Below, piece by piece: positions 16,223 to 24,708 of a DNA stretch of 64,000 bases. Source of the DNA: JBLIOB01 sp047639575 (GTDB lineage: Bacteria; Bacteroidota; Bacteroidia; Flavobacteriales_D; Parvicellaceae); assembly GCA_047639575.1 (NCBI GenBank), contig JBLIOB010000001.1, positions 1-64,000 of the forward strand. The letters are read 5' to 3'. The number at the start of each line of letters is the position of its first letter. Position 1 is the first letter of the stretch. A model generated the notes under the pieces. It saw only the letters and a list, made by a program, of their open reading frames with translations, made no database searches and was not told the DNA's origin. The position numbers and the translations under genes are program-made.

Positions 16223-18685
16223 TTAATCCTCAATTTGAGAAAAATCGTTGCGAAGAGCATCCACCGACTCCTGAAGCCCTAGCAAGAAAGAATTCACTAG
16301 ATCATTATCAATCTTTGTATCAAACGCTTCAATCAACCTCACTAATTCCTTTAGTTGTGGAGCTACCGTATCAATAGATGGTTTTAATTTATGAGCTACT
16401 TTAGACATCTTCAATACGTCTCCTTGTGACATTGCTTCTTCTAAAGACGAAGAACATTCAACACATGATTTCACAAACGTTGAAAGCATTTTGAAAATAA
16501 ATTCTTGATCACCATCTGCTATTCTAGCAAGTTTATCTAGAGAATAATAATTAGTGGAATCGATAATTTTTTGAAAAGATGGGTTTGCATTTTTCAATTC
16601 TTTTGGTTCTTCGATCGCGTTAATATTATTAGATATAATGGCGTATAGATCATTCATACTGAACGGTTTACTTAAATAATCTTGCATTCCAACCGTAAGA
16701 CACTTTTGATTGTCCCCCTTTATTGCGTTAGCCGTTAAAGCAATAATTGGCGTTGATAATTTCAGTTTTTCTCTTATAATTTCAGTTGCTTCATACCCAT
16801 TTAAATTAGGCATCATAATATCCATTAGAATAAGATCAAATTTATATTGCATTAGCATCTCAACAGCTTCAAGACCGTCACAAGCTTCCTCTACTATCAC
16901 ACCCTTCTTCATTAACACAGCAGACGCCATCATTCTATTCATCTCATTATCATCTACCAAAAGAACTGAAATTCCATTCAAGTTTTGAATTTCTGCAACC
17001 TCCAATGCTTCCGGAAAAGGTTTTTTTGATATTTTAAGAGGCAGCTTAACCGTAAATAAAGAACCTATTGTAATTTGACTTTGCACTTCAACACTTCCAT
17101 CCATAATTTCAGTGAGTTGCTTTACGATTGCTAATCCTAATCCAGTCCCTCCGTATTGTCTAGTAACTCCTTCATCCGATTGGTTAAAACTTTCAAAAAT
17201 ATGATGTAGTTTATCATTTGGAATTCCAATGCCGCTATCTTTAACTTCAATGCATAGTTCATGTAATTCAGAAGACATCTTCTTTTGTTGAACCGTGACA
17301 ACCACACCGCCATTTTGAGTAAACTTAACCGCGTTAGAACACAGGTTAAGCATTACTTGATAAATTCTCAATGAATCGCCCAGGTAACAGTCGGCAACGT
17401 TTTTCTCCACATTAATTTTAAAGTAGATCCCTTTTTCCTCAGCTCGAAAAGCAACAGCTGCATAAATTTGATCTGAAATAGATTTGAATTGAAAAGGAAT
17501 TTTTTCAATACTTACTTTCCCTGCCTCTAATTTTGAAAAATCAAGAACATCATTGATAATACCTAATAAATTATTTGAAGATATTTGAATGGACTCTAAA
17601 TAATGAAGTTGTTCTTCACTTAATTGGGAGTCGAGCAATAAGTGGTTTAAGCCAATAATTCCATTCAACGGAGTTCTCATCTCATGACTCATTTTAGCTA
17701 AGAATTCTTCTTTAATTTGAGCGGAACGTTCGGCTAACATTTTAGCATCTCTCAGGTCCTGCTCCATCGATTTTCGAACAGTTATATCAACATACACTCC
17801 AATAGAACCAACAACCTCATTTTTATGATTAAACACCGGAGCGCCAGAAATCAACACCCATGCATATTCGTTATTTTTCTTCTTTAACTTAACCTCATAA
17901 ATCGAAGACTGCCCTTTACTCCTCTTCATATTTTCTGAATCCATAACATTATTATAATGTTCATCCAAAAATGTGAGAGCAGCATTCTTTCCAATTAACT
18001 CTTTTTGGGAATATCCTGACAATTCGCAAAACATAGGGTATGCTCTAATAATAGACCCCTCGAGATCTACTTCCAAAAGTCCCAACTCCATGTTTTCTAT
18101 AATTTTATGGTACTTCTCTTCGTTCCTTTTAACTTCTTGTTCTAGCTTGTTTTTTTCTGTTATATCAGATATTTGAACCAACCGGGCGACTCTATTCTGG
18201 AACGGTATCGTGCAAGCCTGGATTTCCACAATTAATTCATCACCACTTTTAGTAATATGGGTCCATTTTAGAATGTTCTCAAAACCGTCACTACTATGTA
18301 CAATTTCAGAAACATCTTTTATAAGCCTATCCTTATCTTTTTTCAGGTGCATTTCAAAAATTGACAGTTTAATAAACTCTTTTTTGGAATAGCCATACTT
18401 TTCAGTTGCCCGCTCATTTACTTGTAAAATTTGATAGTCATTAGGACAGAAAATCAGCAAGGGCAATGGATTATTATCGAATAACATTTTAAAATGTTCT
18501 GCTCTTTCCTTCAATTCCTCAGCTCGAAGTTCAACTTTAGACTCTAATCTTTCATTTAGATTCTTCAATCCTTCATTCGCTTCATAGAGTTTTGTAGCTT
18601 TTTCCTCAAGGATTTTTTCCGCCTCTATTCTAGCTGCATGTTCACGCTCAAATTTCCGTTTCCATATATCAAGTTCACTACTCAC
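16223..18685 (-). CDS. soluble hybrid histidine kinase (PAS-PAS-HisKA-HATPase-REC-Hpt), H-NOX-associated
   Basis: 820 residues and no membrane segment. Domains in order: N-terminal coiled coil (about 5-60), PAS (about 65-170), PAS with PAC (about 185-310), HisKA with phospho-His in SHEMRTPLNG (about 335), HATPase_c with N box (NLCSNAVKFT), G1 (DSGIGI) and G2 (GTGLGLAI), receiver with Asp in LILMDIMMPN (about 623) and a C-terminal Hpt with AHKLKPS (His about 763). It can run a full internal phosphorelay. Its start overlaps the H-NOX gene by 4 nt, as in the NO-sensing H-NOX/kinase pairs known from Proteobacteria; in those, NO-bound H-NOX inhibits the partner kinase. The Hpt probably passes phosphate to the NtrC-type regulator (19218-20567) and perhaps to the membrane-tailed receivers. 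Confidence 0.9.
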   Translation of the reverse strand: MSSELDIWKRKFEREHAARIEAEKILEEKATKLYEANEGLKNLNERLESKVELRAEELKERAEHFKMLFDNNPLPLLIFCPNDYQILQVNERATEKYGYSKKEFIKLSIFEMHLKKDKDRLIKDVSEIVHSSDGFENILKWTHITKSGDELIVEIQACTIPFQNRVARLVQISDITEKNKLEQEVKRNEEKYHKIIENMELGLLEVDLEGSIIRAYPMFCELSGYSQKELIGKNAALTFLDEHYNNVMDSENMKRSKGQSSIYEVKLKKKNNEYAWVLISGAPVFNHKNEVVGSIGVYVDITVRKSMEQDLRDAKMLAERSAQIKEEFLAKMSHEMRTPLNGIIGLNHLLLDSQLSEEQLHYLESIQISSNNLLGIINDVLDFSKLEAGKVSIEKIPFQFKSISDQIYAAVAFRAEEKGIYFKINVEKNVADCYLGDSLRIYQVMLNLCSNAVKFTQNGGVVVTVQQKKMSSELHELCIEVKDSGIGIPNDKLHHIFESFNQSDEGVTRQYGGTGLGLAIVKQLTEIMDGSVEVQSQITIGSLFTVKLPLKISKKPFPEALEVAEIQNLNGISVLLVDDNEMNRMMASAVLMKKGVIVEEACDGLEAVEMLMQYKFDLILMDIMMPNLNGYEATEIIREKLKLSTPIIALTANAIKGDNQKCLTVGMQDYLSKPFSMNDLYAIISNNINAIEEPKELKNANPSFQKIIDSTNYYSLDKLARIADGDQEFIFKMLSTFVKSCVECSSSLEEAMSQGDVLKMSKVAHKLKPSIDTVAPQLKELVRLIEAFDTKIDNDLVNSFLLGLQESVDALRNDFSQIED

Positions 18686-19221
18686 TTTCGTGCAATCTGA
18701 AAATTAATTTCGGTGCCATTGCCAGATTTGTCTTCTAACTCAACCTCTAATGTCTCTTTGTAATAAATTCCACATCCATGAATTAATCCAAGGGCAAAAT
18801 GGCCCATTGATCGTTCACTTTTATAAATCATTTCAAGATGATTCTGATCATGCCTGATCATTTGAAAGGATGGCAATTCTGCATCCGGATATAGTTTTAC
18901 AACCTCCACATGAACGTATGATTCAACCTTCTCTAAAAAATCCAATGAATTCTCTATACCTGCAAAAAAATTCTGATATGTATTGCTAAAACTATTGAAC
19001 ATGTATTTCCCAAACGTTTCCAGCAAAATAGGAACTTCTATGTTTTTTAGTTTAGAAAGAGCCACTACTAATTGAACTATTTCCTCATGAGGATATGTGC
19101 CAACTGAAGTATATGCCCCTATATGACCCAAATTTGCAGATTGAATCATTTTATCCGAGACGTCAAGTCCAAAATTATCTTCAACCATTTTAATGTATTC
19201 CGTAAACACTACTCCTTTCAT
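18682..19221 (-). CDS. hnoX: H-NOX haem nitric-oxide sensor protein
   Basis: 179 residues, the usual length of a stand-alone H-NOX domain. It begins MKGVVFTEYIKMVEDNFG. The proximal haem ligand is His104 (SYVHVEVVKLYPDAELP) with the distorting proline at 117. The haem-propionate motif YxSxR is Y133-K-S-E-R137. All three lie two residues after their positions in the Thermoanaerobacter H-NOX (102, 115, 131-135). The O2-stabilising distal tyrosine (140 there) would fall at Phe142 here, so I infer an NO-selective sensor. The gene overlaps the NtrC-type regulator upstream and the hybrid kinase downstream by 4 nt each, giving a compact sensor-kinase-regulator operon beside the polysaccharide genes. 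Confidence 0.92.
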   Translation of the reverse strand: MKGVVFTEYIKMVEDNFGLDVSDKMIQSANLGHIGAYTSVGTYPHEEIVQLVVALSKLKNIEVPILLETFGKYMFNSFSNTYQNFFAGIENSLDFLEKVESYVHVEVVKLYPDAELPSFQMIRHDQNHLEMIYKSERSMGHFALGLIHGCGIYYKETLEVELEDKSGNGTEINFQIARK

Positions 19222-20567
19222 ACCAATTCTTTTTGTTCTTGTAATAATCTATAAATTGTTGATTTACCTACATCTAATATTTGGGCAACCTTTATAACGT
19301 TGTTATTATTTTGATTTAGATATAATCTAATAATTTCATTACTGTATTCTTTCAAAGTAAGTTCTTGGTTCATTAGCTCCTCAATCCCAACATCACCTGA
19401 CGAAATTGCGTGAAAATTAATATCATCAACATCTATTGTATTATTTTCACATATGGCACAAGACAATTCAACCAAAGCTCTTAGCTCCCTTACATTTCCA
19501 GGGTAATTGTACGTGAGTAATCTGTCTTGAGCCCGCTGAGTAATATCGGTCGGTGCTAATTTGTTTTGCTTTTGAAAATCTTTAATAAAAAATTTAGCTA
19601 AAATCAGTATGTCTTCCTTTCTTTTTCTCAGGGCTGGCAATTCGATCGGTAAACCGATTAATCGATAATAAAGATCTTCTCGAAAGTTTCCATTTTTCAC
19701 CTCCTCTTGGAGATTTTTATGAGTTGCACAAATAATTCGAATGTCTAGTTTCACTAATGAATTATCTCCAATTCTGCTCAACTCTCTTTCCTGTAGTACT
19801 CGTAAAAGTTTAGCTTGTAAGGCAATGTCCATGTCTCCTATCTCATCTAAGAATAGAGTTCCTTTGTTTGCCGCTTCAAACTTGCCAATTCGTCTTGAAT
19901 TTGCACCTGTAAAGGCACCTTTCTCGTACCCGAACAATTCACTTTCCAGAAGCTCCGAAGGGATTGCAGAAACATTCACGGCTACAAACTTGCTTTTTTT
20001 TCTGTCTGAATTATAATGAATTGCTTTGGCCACAAGCTCCTTCCCTGTTCCCGTTTCGCCATATATAGAAACGTTAATATTCGTTTTGCAAGCTTTTTCC
20101 ATTAACTTAAAAACGCCTATTAACAATTGGCTATTTCCTTTTATATAATTGCCAAATGCATATTTATTAATTACTTCTTCTTCAAGCTCTACTATTCTTT
20201 CTTTTAGCTCTTGTTTTTCCAGAACAATATTAATCGTATTCCATAATCTTTCTTTTGTATCATCGTCTTTCACTATATAGTCATAAGCGCCATTATTCAA
20301 TAAAGTAATCGCAGTTCTCACATCTTCCTGACCTGACACAACAATTACCTCCGACTGAGGACACGATGACAACAACCTTTTTAAACAGTCTTCTCCACTG
20401 ATATCGGGAAGACCAAAATCCATGATGATTAGATCGAACCGATTTCGACTTGAGAAAAATGATTTAGACGTTTCAAAACATTGAACTTCGAAATCAGGGT
20501 TTAAGCTCACCTGATACTTCAACATTTGGGAGTACCATTGGTCGTCTTCAATAATAGCTATTTTCAT
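19218..20567 (-). CDS. NtrC-family sigma-54-dependent response regulator
   Basis: 449 residues. Receiver domain 1-120 (acidic IEDD, phospho-Asp in LIIMDFGLPD, Ser in VVSGQE, Lys in YIVKDD), a coiled linker (about 130-145), an AAA+ domain with Walker A GETGTGKE, an intact sigma-54 contact loop GAFTGA, Walker B TLFLDEIGD and the arginine-finger region, and a C-terminal Fis-type helix-turn-helix (NVIKVAQILDVGKSTIYRLL). It should drive open-complex formation at sigma-54 promoters when phosphorylated. It is first in the operon with H-NOX and the hybrid kinase. The GG-N10-GC promoters and TTCCC-N5-GGGA(A/T) palindromes upstream of the polysaccharide units are its likely targets, and palindromes at 20587 and 20781 suggest autoregulation. 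Confidence 0.93.
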   Translation of the reverse strand: MKIAIIEDDQWYSQMLKYQVSLNPDFEVQCFETSKSFFSSRNRFDLIIMDFGLPDISGEDCLKRLLSSCPQSEVIVVSGQEDVRTAITLLNNGAYDYIVKDDDTKERLWNTINIVLEKQELKERIVELEEEVINKYAFGNYIKGNSQLLIGVFKLMEKACKTNINVSIYGETGTGKELVAKAIHYNSDRKKSKFVAVNVSAIPSELLESELFGYEKGAFTGANSRRIGKFEAANKGTLFLDEIGDMDIALQAKLLRVLQERELSRIGDNSLVKLDIRIICATHKNLQEEVKNGNFREDLYYRLIGLPIELPALRKRKEDILILAKFFIKDFQKQNKLAPTDITQRAQDRLLTYNYPGNVRELRALVELSCAICENNTIDVDDINFHAISSGDVGIEELMNQELTLKEYSNEIIRLYLNQNNNNVIKVAQILDVGKSTIYRLLQEQKELV

Positions 20568-20586
20568 ATTCTAATAAATGGAATGT

Positions 20587-20601
20587 TTCCCAAAACGGAA
20601 C
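20587..20601. promoter_or_regulatory. imperfect locus palindrome near the start of the regulator operon
   Basis: TTCCC-AAAAC-GGAAC, one base short of the exact spacing. It overlaps the predicted transcription start of the 20567 operon, so if bound it could repress rather than activate. Confidence 0.4.
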
Positions 20602-20602
20602 A

Positions 20603-20618
20603 CGCGAACAAAAATCCT
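20603..20618 (-). promoter_or_regulatory. possible sigma-54 promoter of the regulator/H-NOX/kinase operon
   Basis: The minus strand reads AGGATTTTTGTTCGCG, with GG-N10-GC intact but a poor surrounding match. Predicted start near 20592, 25 nt before the ATG at 20567. Confidence 0.35.
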
Positions 20619-20780
20619 AGACTTCTCTTTACACTTAAGAAAGTGTTAATTCAGTCAATATAACGTGGCAACAGGACGGAAACAATTATTTTCATTAATG
20701 GTTTTAGGCTATTTTACGCACCGTAGAATACAGGCTAAAATTCTAATTAATTGGTTCTACGTAACTTCCTACGTTATAGT

Positions 20781-20795
20781 TTCCCGTTTTGGGAT
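20781..20795. promoter_or_regulatory. locus palindrome TTCCC-GTTTT-GGGAT
   Basis: Same arms and spacing as the sites at 8564 and 16206. It lies 214 nt upstream of the regulator's ATG and 20 nt past the ruvX stop, inside a 247-nt gap that also has a direct repeat CTACGTAA / CTACGTTA (20757-20776). Confidence 0.6.
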
Positions 20796-20814
20796 TATAT
20801 TTATTTGAAAAAAG

Positions 20815-21237
20815 CTAAAATCCGTTAGATCTTCTAGTCATAAAATCTTGTAATATGACCGTAGCACTTACTTCATCTACTAATTCTTTATTAGCACGTT
20901 GTTTTTTAGATAAACCAGAATCGATCATTGATTGAAATGCAATTTTAGAAGTAAATCGTTCGTCTATTCTATGAACTGGGAGAGACGGGAACGTCCTTTG
21001 TAAATGAATTGCAAAATTATTGATTGCTTCGGAAGAGTCTGTTTCTTTATTCTGGAGGTTTTTGGGTTCTCCAATAACAAAGCATTCAATCGTATTTTTG
21101 CTTTCGTATTCTTTCAAATAGACAATTAGGTCTTTAGCATGTACTGTAGTCAAACCCGAGGCTATGATTTGTAAATCATCCGTTGCTGCAATCCCTACCC
21201 TTTTTGTCCCGTAATCTATCGCTACTATCTTCGCCAT
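20815..21237 (-). CDS. ruvX: RuvX/YqgF-type Holliday-junction resolvase-like nuclease
   Basis: 140 residues from the ATG at 21237 (MAKIVAIDYGTKRVGIAATD). The RNase H-fold N-terminal strand with the conserved Asp, the ECFVIGEPKN strand, the VHRIDERFTS segment and the final DEVSATVILQDFM are all typical of YqgF. The family acts on nucleic-acid junctions and, in some bacteria, on 16S rRNA precursor processing. The size is normal for the family. It shares strand but not function with the polysaccharide operons, and a 247-nt gap separates it from the regulator operon. Confidence 0.92.
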   Translation of the reverse strand: MAKIVAIDYGTKRVGIAATDDLQIIASGLTTVHAKDLIVYLKEYESKNTIECFVIGEPKNLQNKETDSSEAINNFAIHLQRTFPSLPVHRIDERFTSKIAFQSMIDSGLSKKQRANKELVDEVSATVILQDFMTRRSNGF

Positions 21238-21302
21238 TCTGAACAAAACTACGTTTTAATGTAAATATTCTACAATCTTAATTATTCCATTGAATTGAAA
21301 AT

Positions 21303-21310
21303 TATATTTG
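21303..21310 (+). promoter_or_regulatory. -7 element (TAnnTTTG) before dapD
   Basis: TATATTTG matches the Bacteroidota -7 consensus exactly. It predicts a start near 21317 and thus supports the ATG at 21329 as the dapD start rather than the upstream TTG at 21308. The -33 element is weak. Confidence 0.5.
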
Positions 21311-21328
21311 TATCGTAATACTGAAAAC

Positions 21329-22135
21329 ATGAGGGAAGTAATTGAACAAGCTTGGGAGAATAGAGAGTTGCTTAAAGAAGCATCAACCCAGGAAGCTATA
21401 AGGGCTGTTATTGAGGAAATTGATAAGGGAAGGTTAAGAGTTGCCGAACCAATTAACGATGATTGGCAAGTTAATGAGTGGGTGAAAAAAGCGGTAGTCC
21501 TTTATTTTCCAATTCAAAAAATGGAAACGATCGAAGCTGGACCATTAGAGTGGCATGATAAAATGAAACTCAAATCTAACTATGCTGAGCTTGGAGTGCG
21601 AGTTGTACCTCATGCAGTAGCCAGATATGGAGCTTACCTGGCTTCAGGAGTTATCATGATGCCTTCTTATGTGAATATTGGAGCATATGTAGATTCTGGA
21701 ACAATGGTAGACACGTGGGCCACTGTAGGGTCTTGTGCTCAAATTGGCAAAAACGTGCATCTAAGTGGTGGTGTCGGTATCGGTGGAGTTCTTGAACCTT
21801 TACAAGCTGCGCCCGTAATTATCGAAGATGGAGCTTTTGTAGGTTCAAGATGTATAGTAGTTGAAGGCGCAAGAATTAGTAAAGAAGCTGTTCTAGGAGC
21901 AAACGTGGTGATTACAAAGTCCACTAAAATTATTGATGTATCAGGATCTGAACCTATAGAGCATAGAGGGTATGTACCCCCAAGGAAAGTAGTTATTCCT
22001 GGCTCATACCCTAAGAAATTCAATGCTGGAACCTACAATGTTCCTTGCGCACTTATTATTGGAGAAAGAAAACCAAGTACGGATTTAAAAACTTCATTAA
22101 ACGATGCTCTAAGAGAATATGATTTAGCCGTATAA
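21329..22135 (+). CDS. dapD: 2,3,4,5-tetrahydropyridine-2,6-dicarboxylate N-succinyltransferase
   Basis: 268 residues from the ATG at 21329 (MREVIEQAWENRELL). It makes N-succinyl-2-amino-6-oxopimelate in the succinylase branch of lysine/meso-diaminopimelate synthesis. Seen in the sequence: an N-terminal helical domain, then left-handed beta-helix hexapeptide repeats (VNIGAYVDSGTMVDTWATVG, IGGVLEPLQAAPVIIEDGAF) and the C-terminal PGSYPKKFNAGTYNVPCALI stretch of DapD. Length matches the family. It is divergent from ruvX and 40 nt before a glycosyltransferase gene. Confidence 0.96.
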   Translation: MREVIEQAWENRELLKEASTQEAIRAVIEEIDKGRLRVAEPINDDWQVNEWVKKAVVLYFPIQKMETIEAGPLEWHDKMKLKSNYAELGVRVVPHAVARYGAYLASGVIMMPSYVNIGAYVDSGTMVDTWATVGSCAQIGKNVHLSGGVGIGGVLEPLQAAPVIIEDGAFVGSRCIVVEGARISKEAVLGANVVITKSTKIIDVSGSEPIEHRGYVPPRKVVIPGSYPKKFNAGTYNVPCALIIGERKPSTDLKTSLNDALREYDLAV

Positions 22136-22175
22136 CAGTTGAAGTTCATCTAATATCAAACCTTATCTTTGAGCC

Positions 22176-23288
22176 ATGCGAATCGGATTTGACGCTAAAA
22201 GGGCATATCATAACAATACTGGACTAGGTAATTACAGTAGGGATCTTATTCAAGGAATGGCAAATTCCTATAAGGATGATGACTATTTCTTATTTACTCC
22301 TAGCCTCTCGGAGAATCCAAGAATTGCATTCACCAATTACTTCCCTAATGTCAATGCGGTTATTCCGCAGTCAACTTTAGATCGACAATTTAAAAGCTAT
22401 TGGCGATCTGTGAACTTGGAAAAGGATTTGATTAAAAACGGAATTGAGTTATACCATGGCTTAAGCCAAGAAATACCGAAACGTAAGGGCGGAAAAGTGA
22501 AATACGTTGTAACGATTCACGATTTAATTTTCTTGAGATTTCCAGAGACTTACAAGGCAATTGATCGGAAGATATATGATAAAAAGTTTCGGTATGCGAC
22601 TGAAAATGCGGACTTAGTAATAGCTATCTCTGAGCAAACGAAATCAGACCTCATCGAATTTTATGATGCGGACCCGGATAAAATTCGAGTCGTTTATCAA
22701 AGTTGTCACGATCAATTTAAACAGGAGTTAACTGCGGATTCTAAAACCAAAATAATAGAAAAACACAAATTACCGTCAGACTATATCTTGTATGTTGGTA
22801 CGATTGAAAAAAGAAAAAACTTAGTTTCTTTGATTAAGGCATGTGCAAATATTAACACGCCCATTGTGGCAATTGGGAACCAAACCGATTACTTCAACGA
22901 GGTGAAAAAGGTTGTTGCTGCTAATGGTATGGAAAAGCAAGTTCATTTTCTTCAAGACATTCCCTTTACAGATCTGCCGGCCATATACCAGTCCGCCAAA
23001 TTGTTTTGCTACCCATCGGTTTTTGAAGGATTTGGTATTCCAATTATTGAAGCGCTTTATTCCAAAATTCCGGTGATCACTTCTAAGGGTGGAGTTTTCT
23101 CAGAAACTGGAGGTCCGAGTTCTACCTACATTGACCCGCTTGATATAGATCAGCTGAGTTCAGCAATTGAAAAAACGTTGAGCACTAACAATTCTGAGCA
23201 AATAGCTGAAGGCTATAAATTTGTTCAGAAATTCTCTACGGAAAATCATATCAAAGGCATTCGAAACGTTTACAAGGAATTATTTTAA
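22176..23288 (+). CDS. GT4-family glycosyltransferase
   Basis: 370 residues. The N-terminus RIGFDAKRAYHNNTGLGNYS carries the Gly-rich acceptor loop seen in mannosyltransferase-like GT4 proteins. The C-terminal half has ILYVGTIEKRKNLVSLIKA near residue 205 and the donor motif CYPSVFEGFGIPIIEALYSK near residue 285. It is outside the polysaccharide locus and overlaps tsaC by 1 nt, a pairing I take as chance co-transcription. The sugar and acceptor are unknown. Confidence 0.88.
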   Translation: MRIGFDAKRAYHNNTGLGNYSRDLIQGMANSYKDDDYFLFTPSLSENPRIAFTNYFPNVNAVIPQSTLDRQFKSYWRSVNLEKDLIKNGIELYHGLSQEIPKRKGGKVKYVVTIHDLIFLRFPETYKAIDRKIYDKKFRYATENADLVIAISEQTKSDLIEFYDADPDKIRVVYQSCHDQFKQELTADSKTKIIEKHKLPSDYILYVGTIEKRKNLVSLIKACANINTPIVAIGNQTDYFNEVKKVVAANGMEKQVHFLQDIPFTDLPAIYQSAKLFCYPSVFEGFGIPIIEALYSKIPVITSKGGVFSETGGPSSTYIDPLDIDQLSSAIEKTLSTNNSEQIAEGYKFVQKFSTENHIKGIRNVYKELF

Positions 23289-23851
23289 TGGAAGAACAAA
23301 TTGAAAAGGCAATTGAAACGCTACGAAACGGTGGTGTAATTCTTTATCCAACAGATACAATTTGGGGATTAGGCTGCGATGCTTCAAATGAAGAAGCAGT
23401 ACAGAAATTATATGCTATTAAAAAGCGGTCTGATTCAAAAAGTTTGATCGTACTAATTGATCATCATCAAAAATTAGGAAGGTATGTAAAGCACATTCCT
23501 GATGCAGCGTGGGACATTATTGATCACAGCGCAAAGCCGACTACCTTAATTCTTGACGGTGCTTATAATATGGCGTCTGGAGTAATAGCCGAAGATGGTT
23601 CTATTGGCATTCGAGTTTGTAGCATGGAATTTTGTCAGAAATTAATTAGAAGGTTAAATAAGCCACTAGTTTCAACCTCTGCCAATATTAGTGGAAGTAA
23701 ACCAGCACCTAATTTCCAAGATATATCTCTTGAAATTAAAAATCAGGTTGACTATATCGTTGACTTACCCAAATATCATAAAACATCAGGAAATGCATCT
23801 AGTATTATAAAACTAGATCAGCATGCAAACGTTACTGTAATCCGAAAGTAG
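23288..23851 (+). CDS. tsaC: L-threonylcarbamoyladenylate synthase (YrdC/Sua5 family)
   Basis: 187 residues, the short TsaC form without a Sua5 C-terminal domain. It makes threonylcarbamoyl-AMP for the t6A37 tRNA modification. Visible marks: ILYPTDTIWGLGCDASNEEA, the KRSDSKSLIVLID loop, KPTTLILDGA and PLVSTSANISGSKP, which line the ATP/threonine pocket. The gene starts on the stop codon of the glycosyltransferase upstream and ends 3 nt from a convergent gene. Confidence 0.94.
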   Translation: MEEQIEKAIETLRNGGVILYPTDTIWGLGCDASNEEAVQKLYAIKKRSDSKSLIVLIDHHQKLGRYVKHIPDAAWDIIDHSAKPTTLILDGAYNMASGVIAEDGSIGIRVCSMEFCQKLIRRLNKPLVSTSANISGSKPAPNFQDISLEIKNQVDYIVDLPKYHKTSGNASSIIKLDQHANVTVIRK

Positions 23852-23854
23852 CTT

Positions 23855-24706
23855 TTAAGCCGAATGAAATGCGGCTAACCCTTCAATAGGTGCTTCTATA
23901 ACCTGTCCGAGGGTAATTCCTCTCATTTTACAAATATCAGCTAATATCAGTCGGTTGTAAAAACCAACCGAACCCACAATATGGAGCGGTACATCTTGAT
24001 GCTGACTGTATTTACAAATGTGCTTATCAAGGAATGATTCCAAACACTGAATAATCAAATTTTTAGCGTAGAATTCGTCCTCCTTTATCTGATAAATCCA
24101 TTTTGAAAAAGAGGCTAAGAATCGATTTGGTAAATCACCGATATATACCTCATCCAGCAGTTGTTCTTTAGAGTAACCGAATTTTTTATCAAAAAGATCT
24201 CGCATGGTATCTGGTACCTCATGATCTAGATAATCCTTAATTAACTTTTTCCCTATTTGAGATCCACTACCTTCATCTCCAAGTATATATCCTAACGCAG
24301 TTACGTTTCTTACAATTTCGGTACCATCAAAGAAACAAGAATTGGATCCAGTACCCAGAATAGCCGCCATACCTGGCTGATCTCCACATAAAGCACGCGC
24401 TGCTCCAAGCAGGTCATGGTCTACATTTATTTCAGCTTTAGGAAATACGGCTTCGAATGCGTCTTCTAATATTTTACATTTTTCTGCGCTTGAGCAACCT
24501 GCTCCGTAAAACCATATTTGTTTAATTTCAAATACGCCCACGTCTTCTAATTGAGGAAGCAGTTCTTGTAAGAAAGTTACTTTACAATCTTCAGTGGATT
24601 TGAAAAACGGATTAAGCCCTTGGGTTTTAGCCTCGATTAAGCCCCCTTTGTCTTTTATTACTTTCCAGTCTGTTTTGGTTGAACCACTATCAGCGATCAG
24701 AATCAT
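23855..24706 (-). CDS. BadF/BadG-type ATPase, N-acetylglucosamine kinase-like
   Basis: 283 residues of the ASKHA fold. It begins ILIADSGSTKTDWKVI (phosphate-1 loop), followed by AAILGTGSNSCFFDG (phosphate-2) and ALGYILGDEGSGSQIGKKLI, the GDEGSG motif of NAG kinase-like BadF members. The likely reaction is ATP-dependent phosphorylation of an amino sugar, perhaps GlcNAc from peptidoglycan recycling or chitin. It lies 2 nt after the TonB-dependent receptor on the same strand, so the two may be co-transcribed; if functional, this hints that the receptor imports a sugar-containing ligand. Confidence 0.85.
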   Translation of the reverse strand: MILIADSGSTKTDWKVIKDKGGLIEAKTQGLNPFFKSTEDCKVTFLQELLPQLEDVGVFEIKQIWFYGAGCSSAEKCKILEDAFEAVFPKAEINVDHDLLGAARALCGDQPGMAAILGTGSNSCFFDGTEIVRNVTALGYILGDEGSGSQIGKKLIKDYLDHEVPDTMRDLFDKKFGYSKEQLLDEVYIGDLPNRFLASFSKWIYQIKEDEFYAKNLIIQCLESFLDKHICKYSQHQDVPLHIVGSVGFYNRLILADICKMRGITLGQVIEAPIEGLAAFHSA

Positions 24707-24708
24707 GC

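Noticed and set aside
21308..21328. TTG start for dapD seven codons upstream
   Set aside because: A TAnnTTTG promoter element overlaps it and the ATG at 21329 matches the usual DapD N-terminus.
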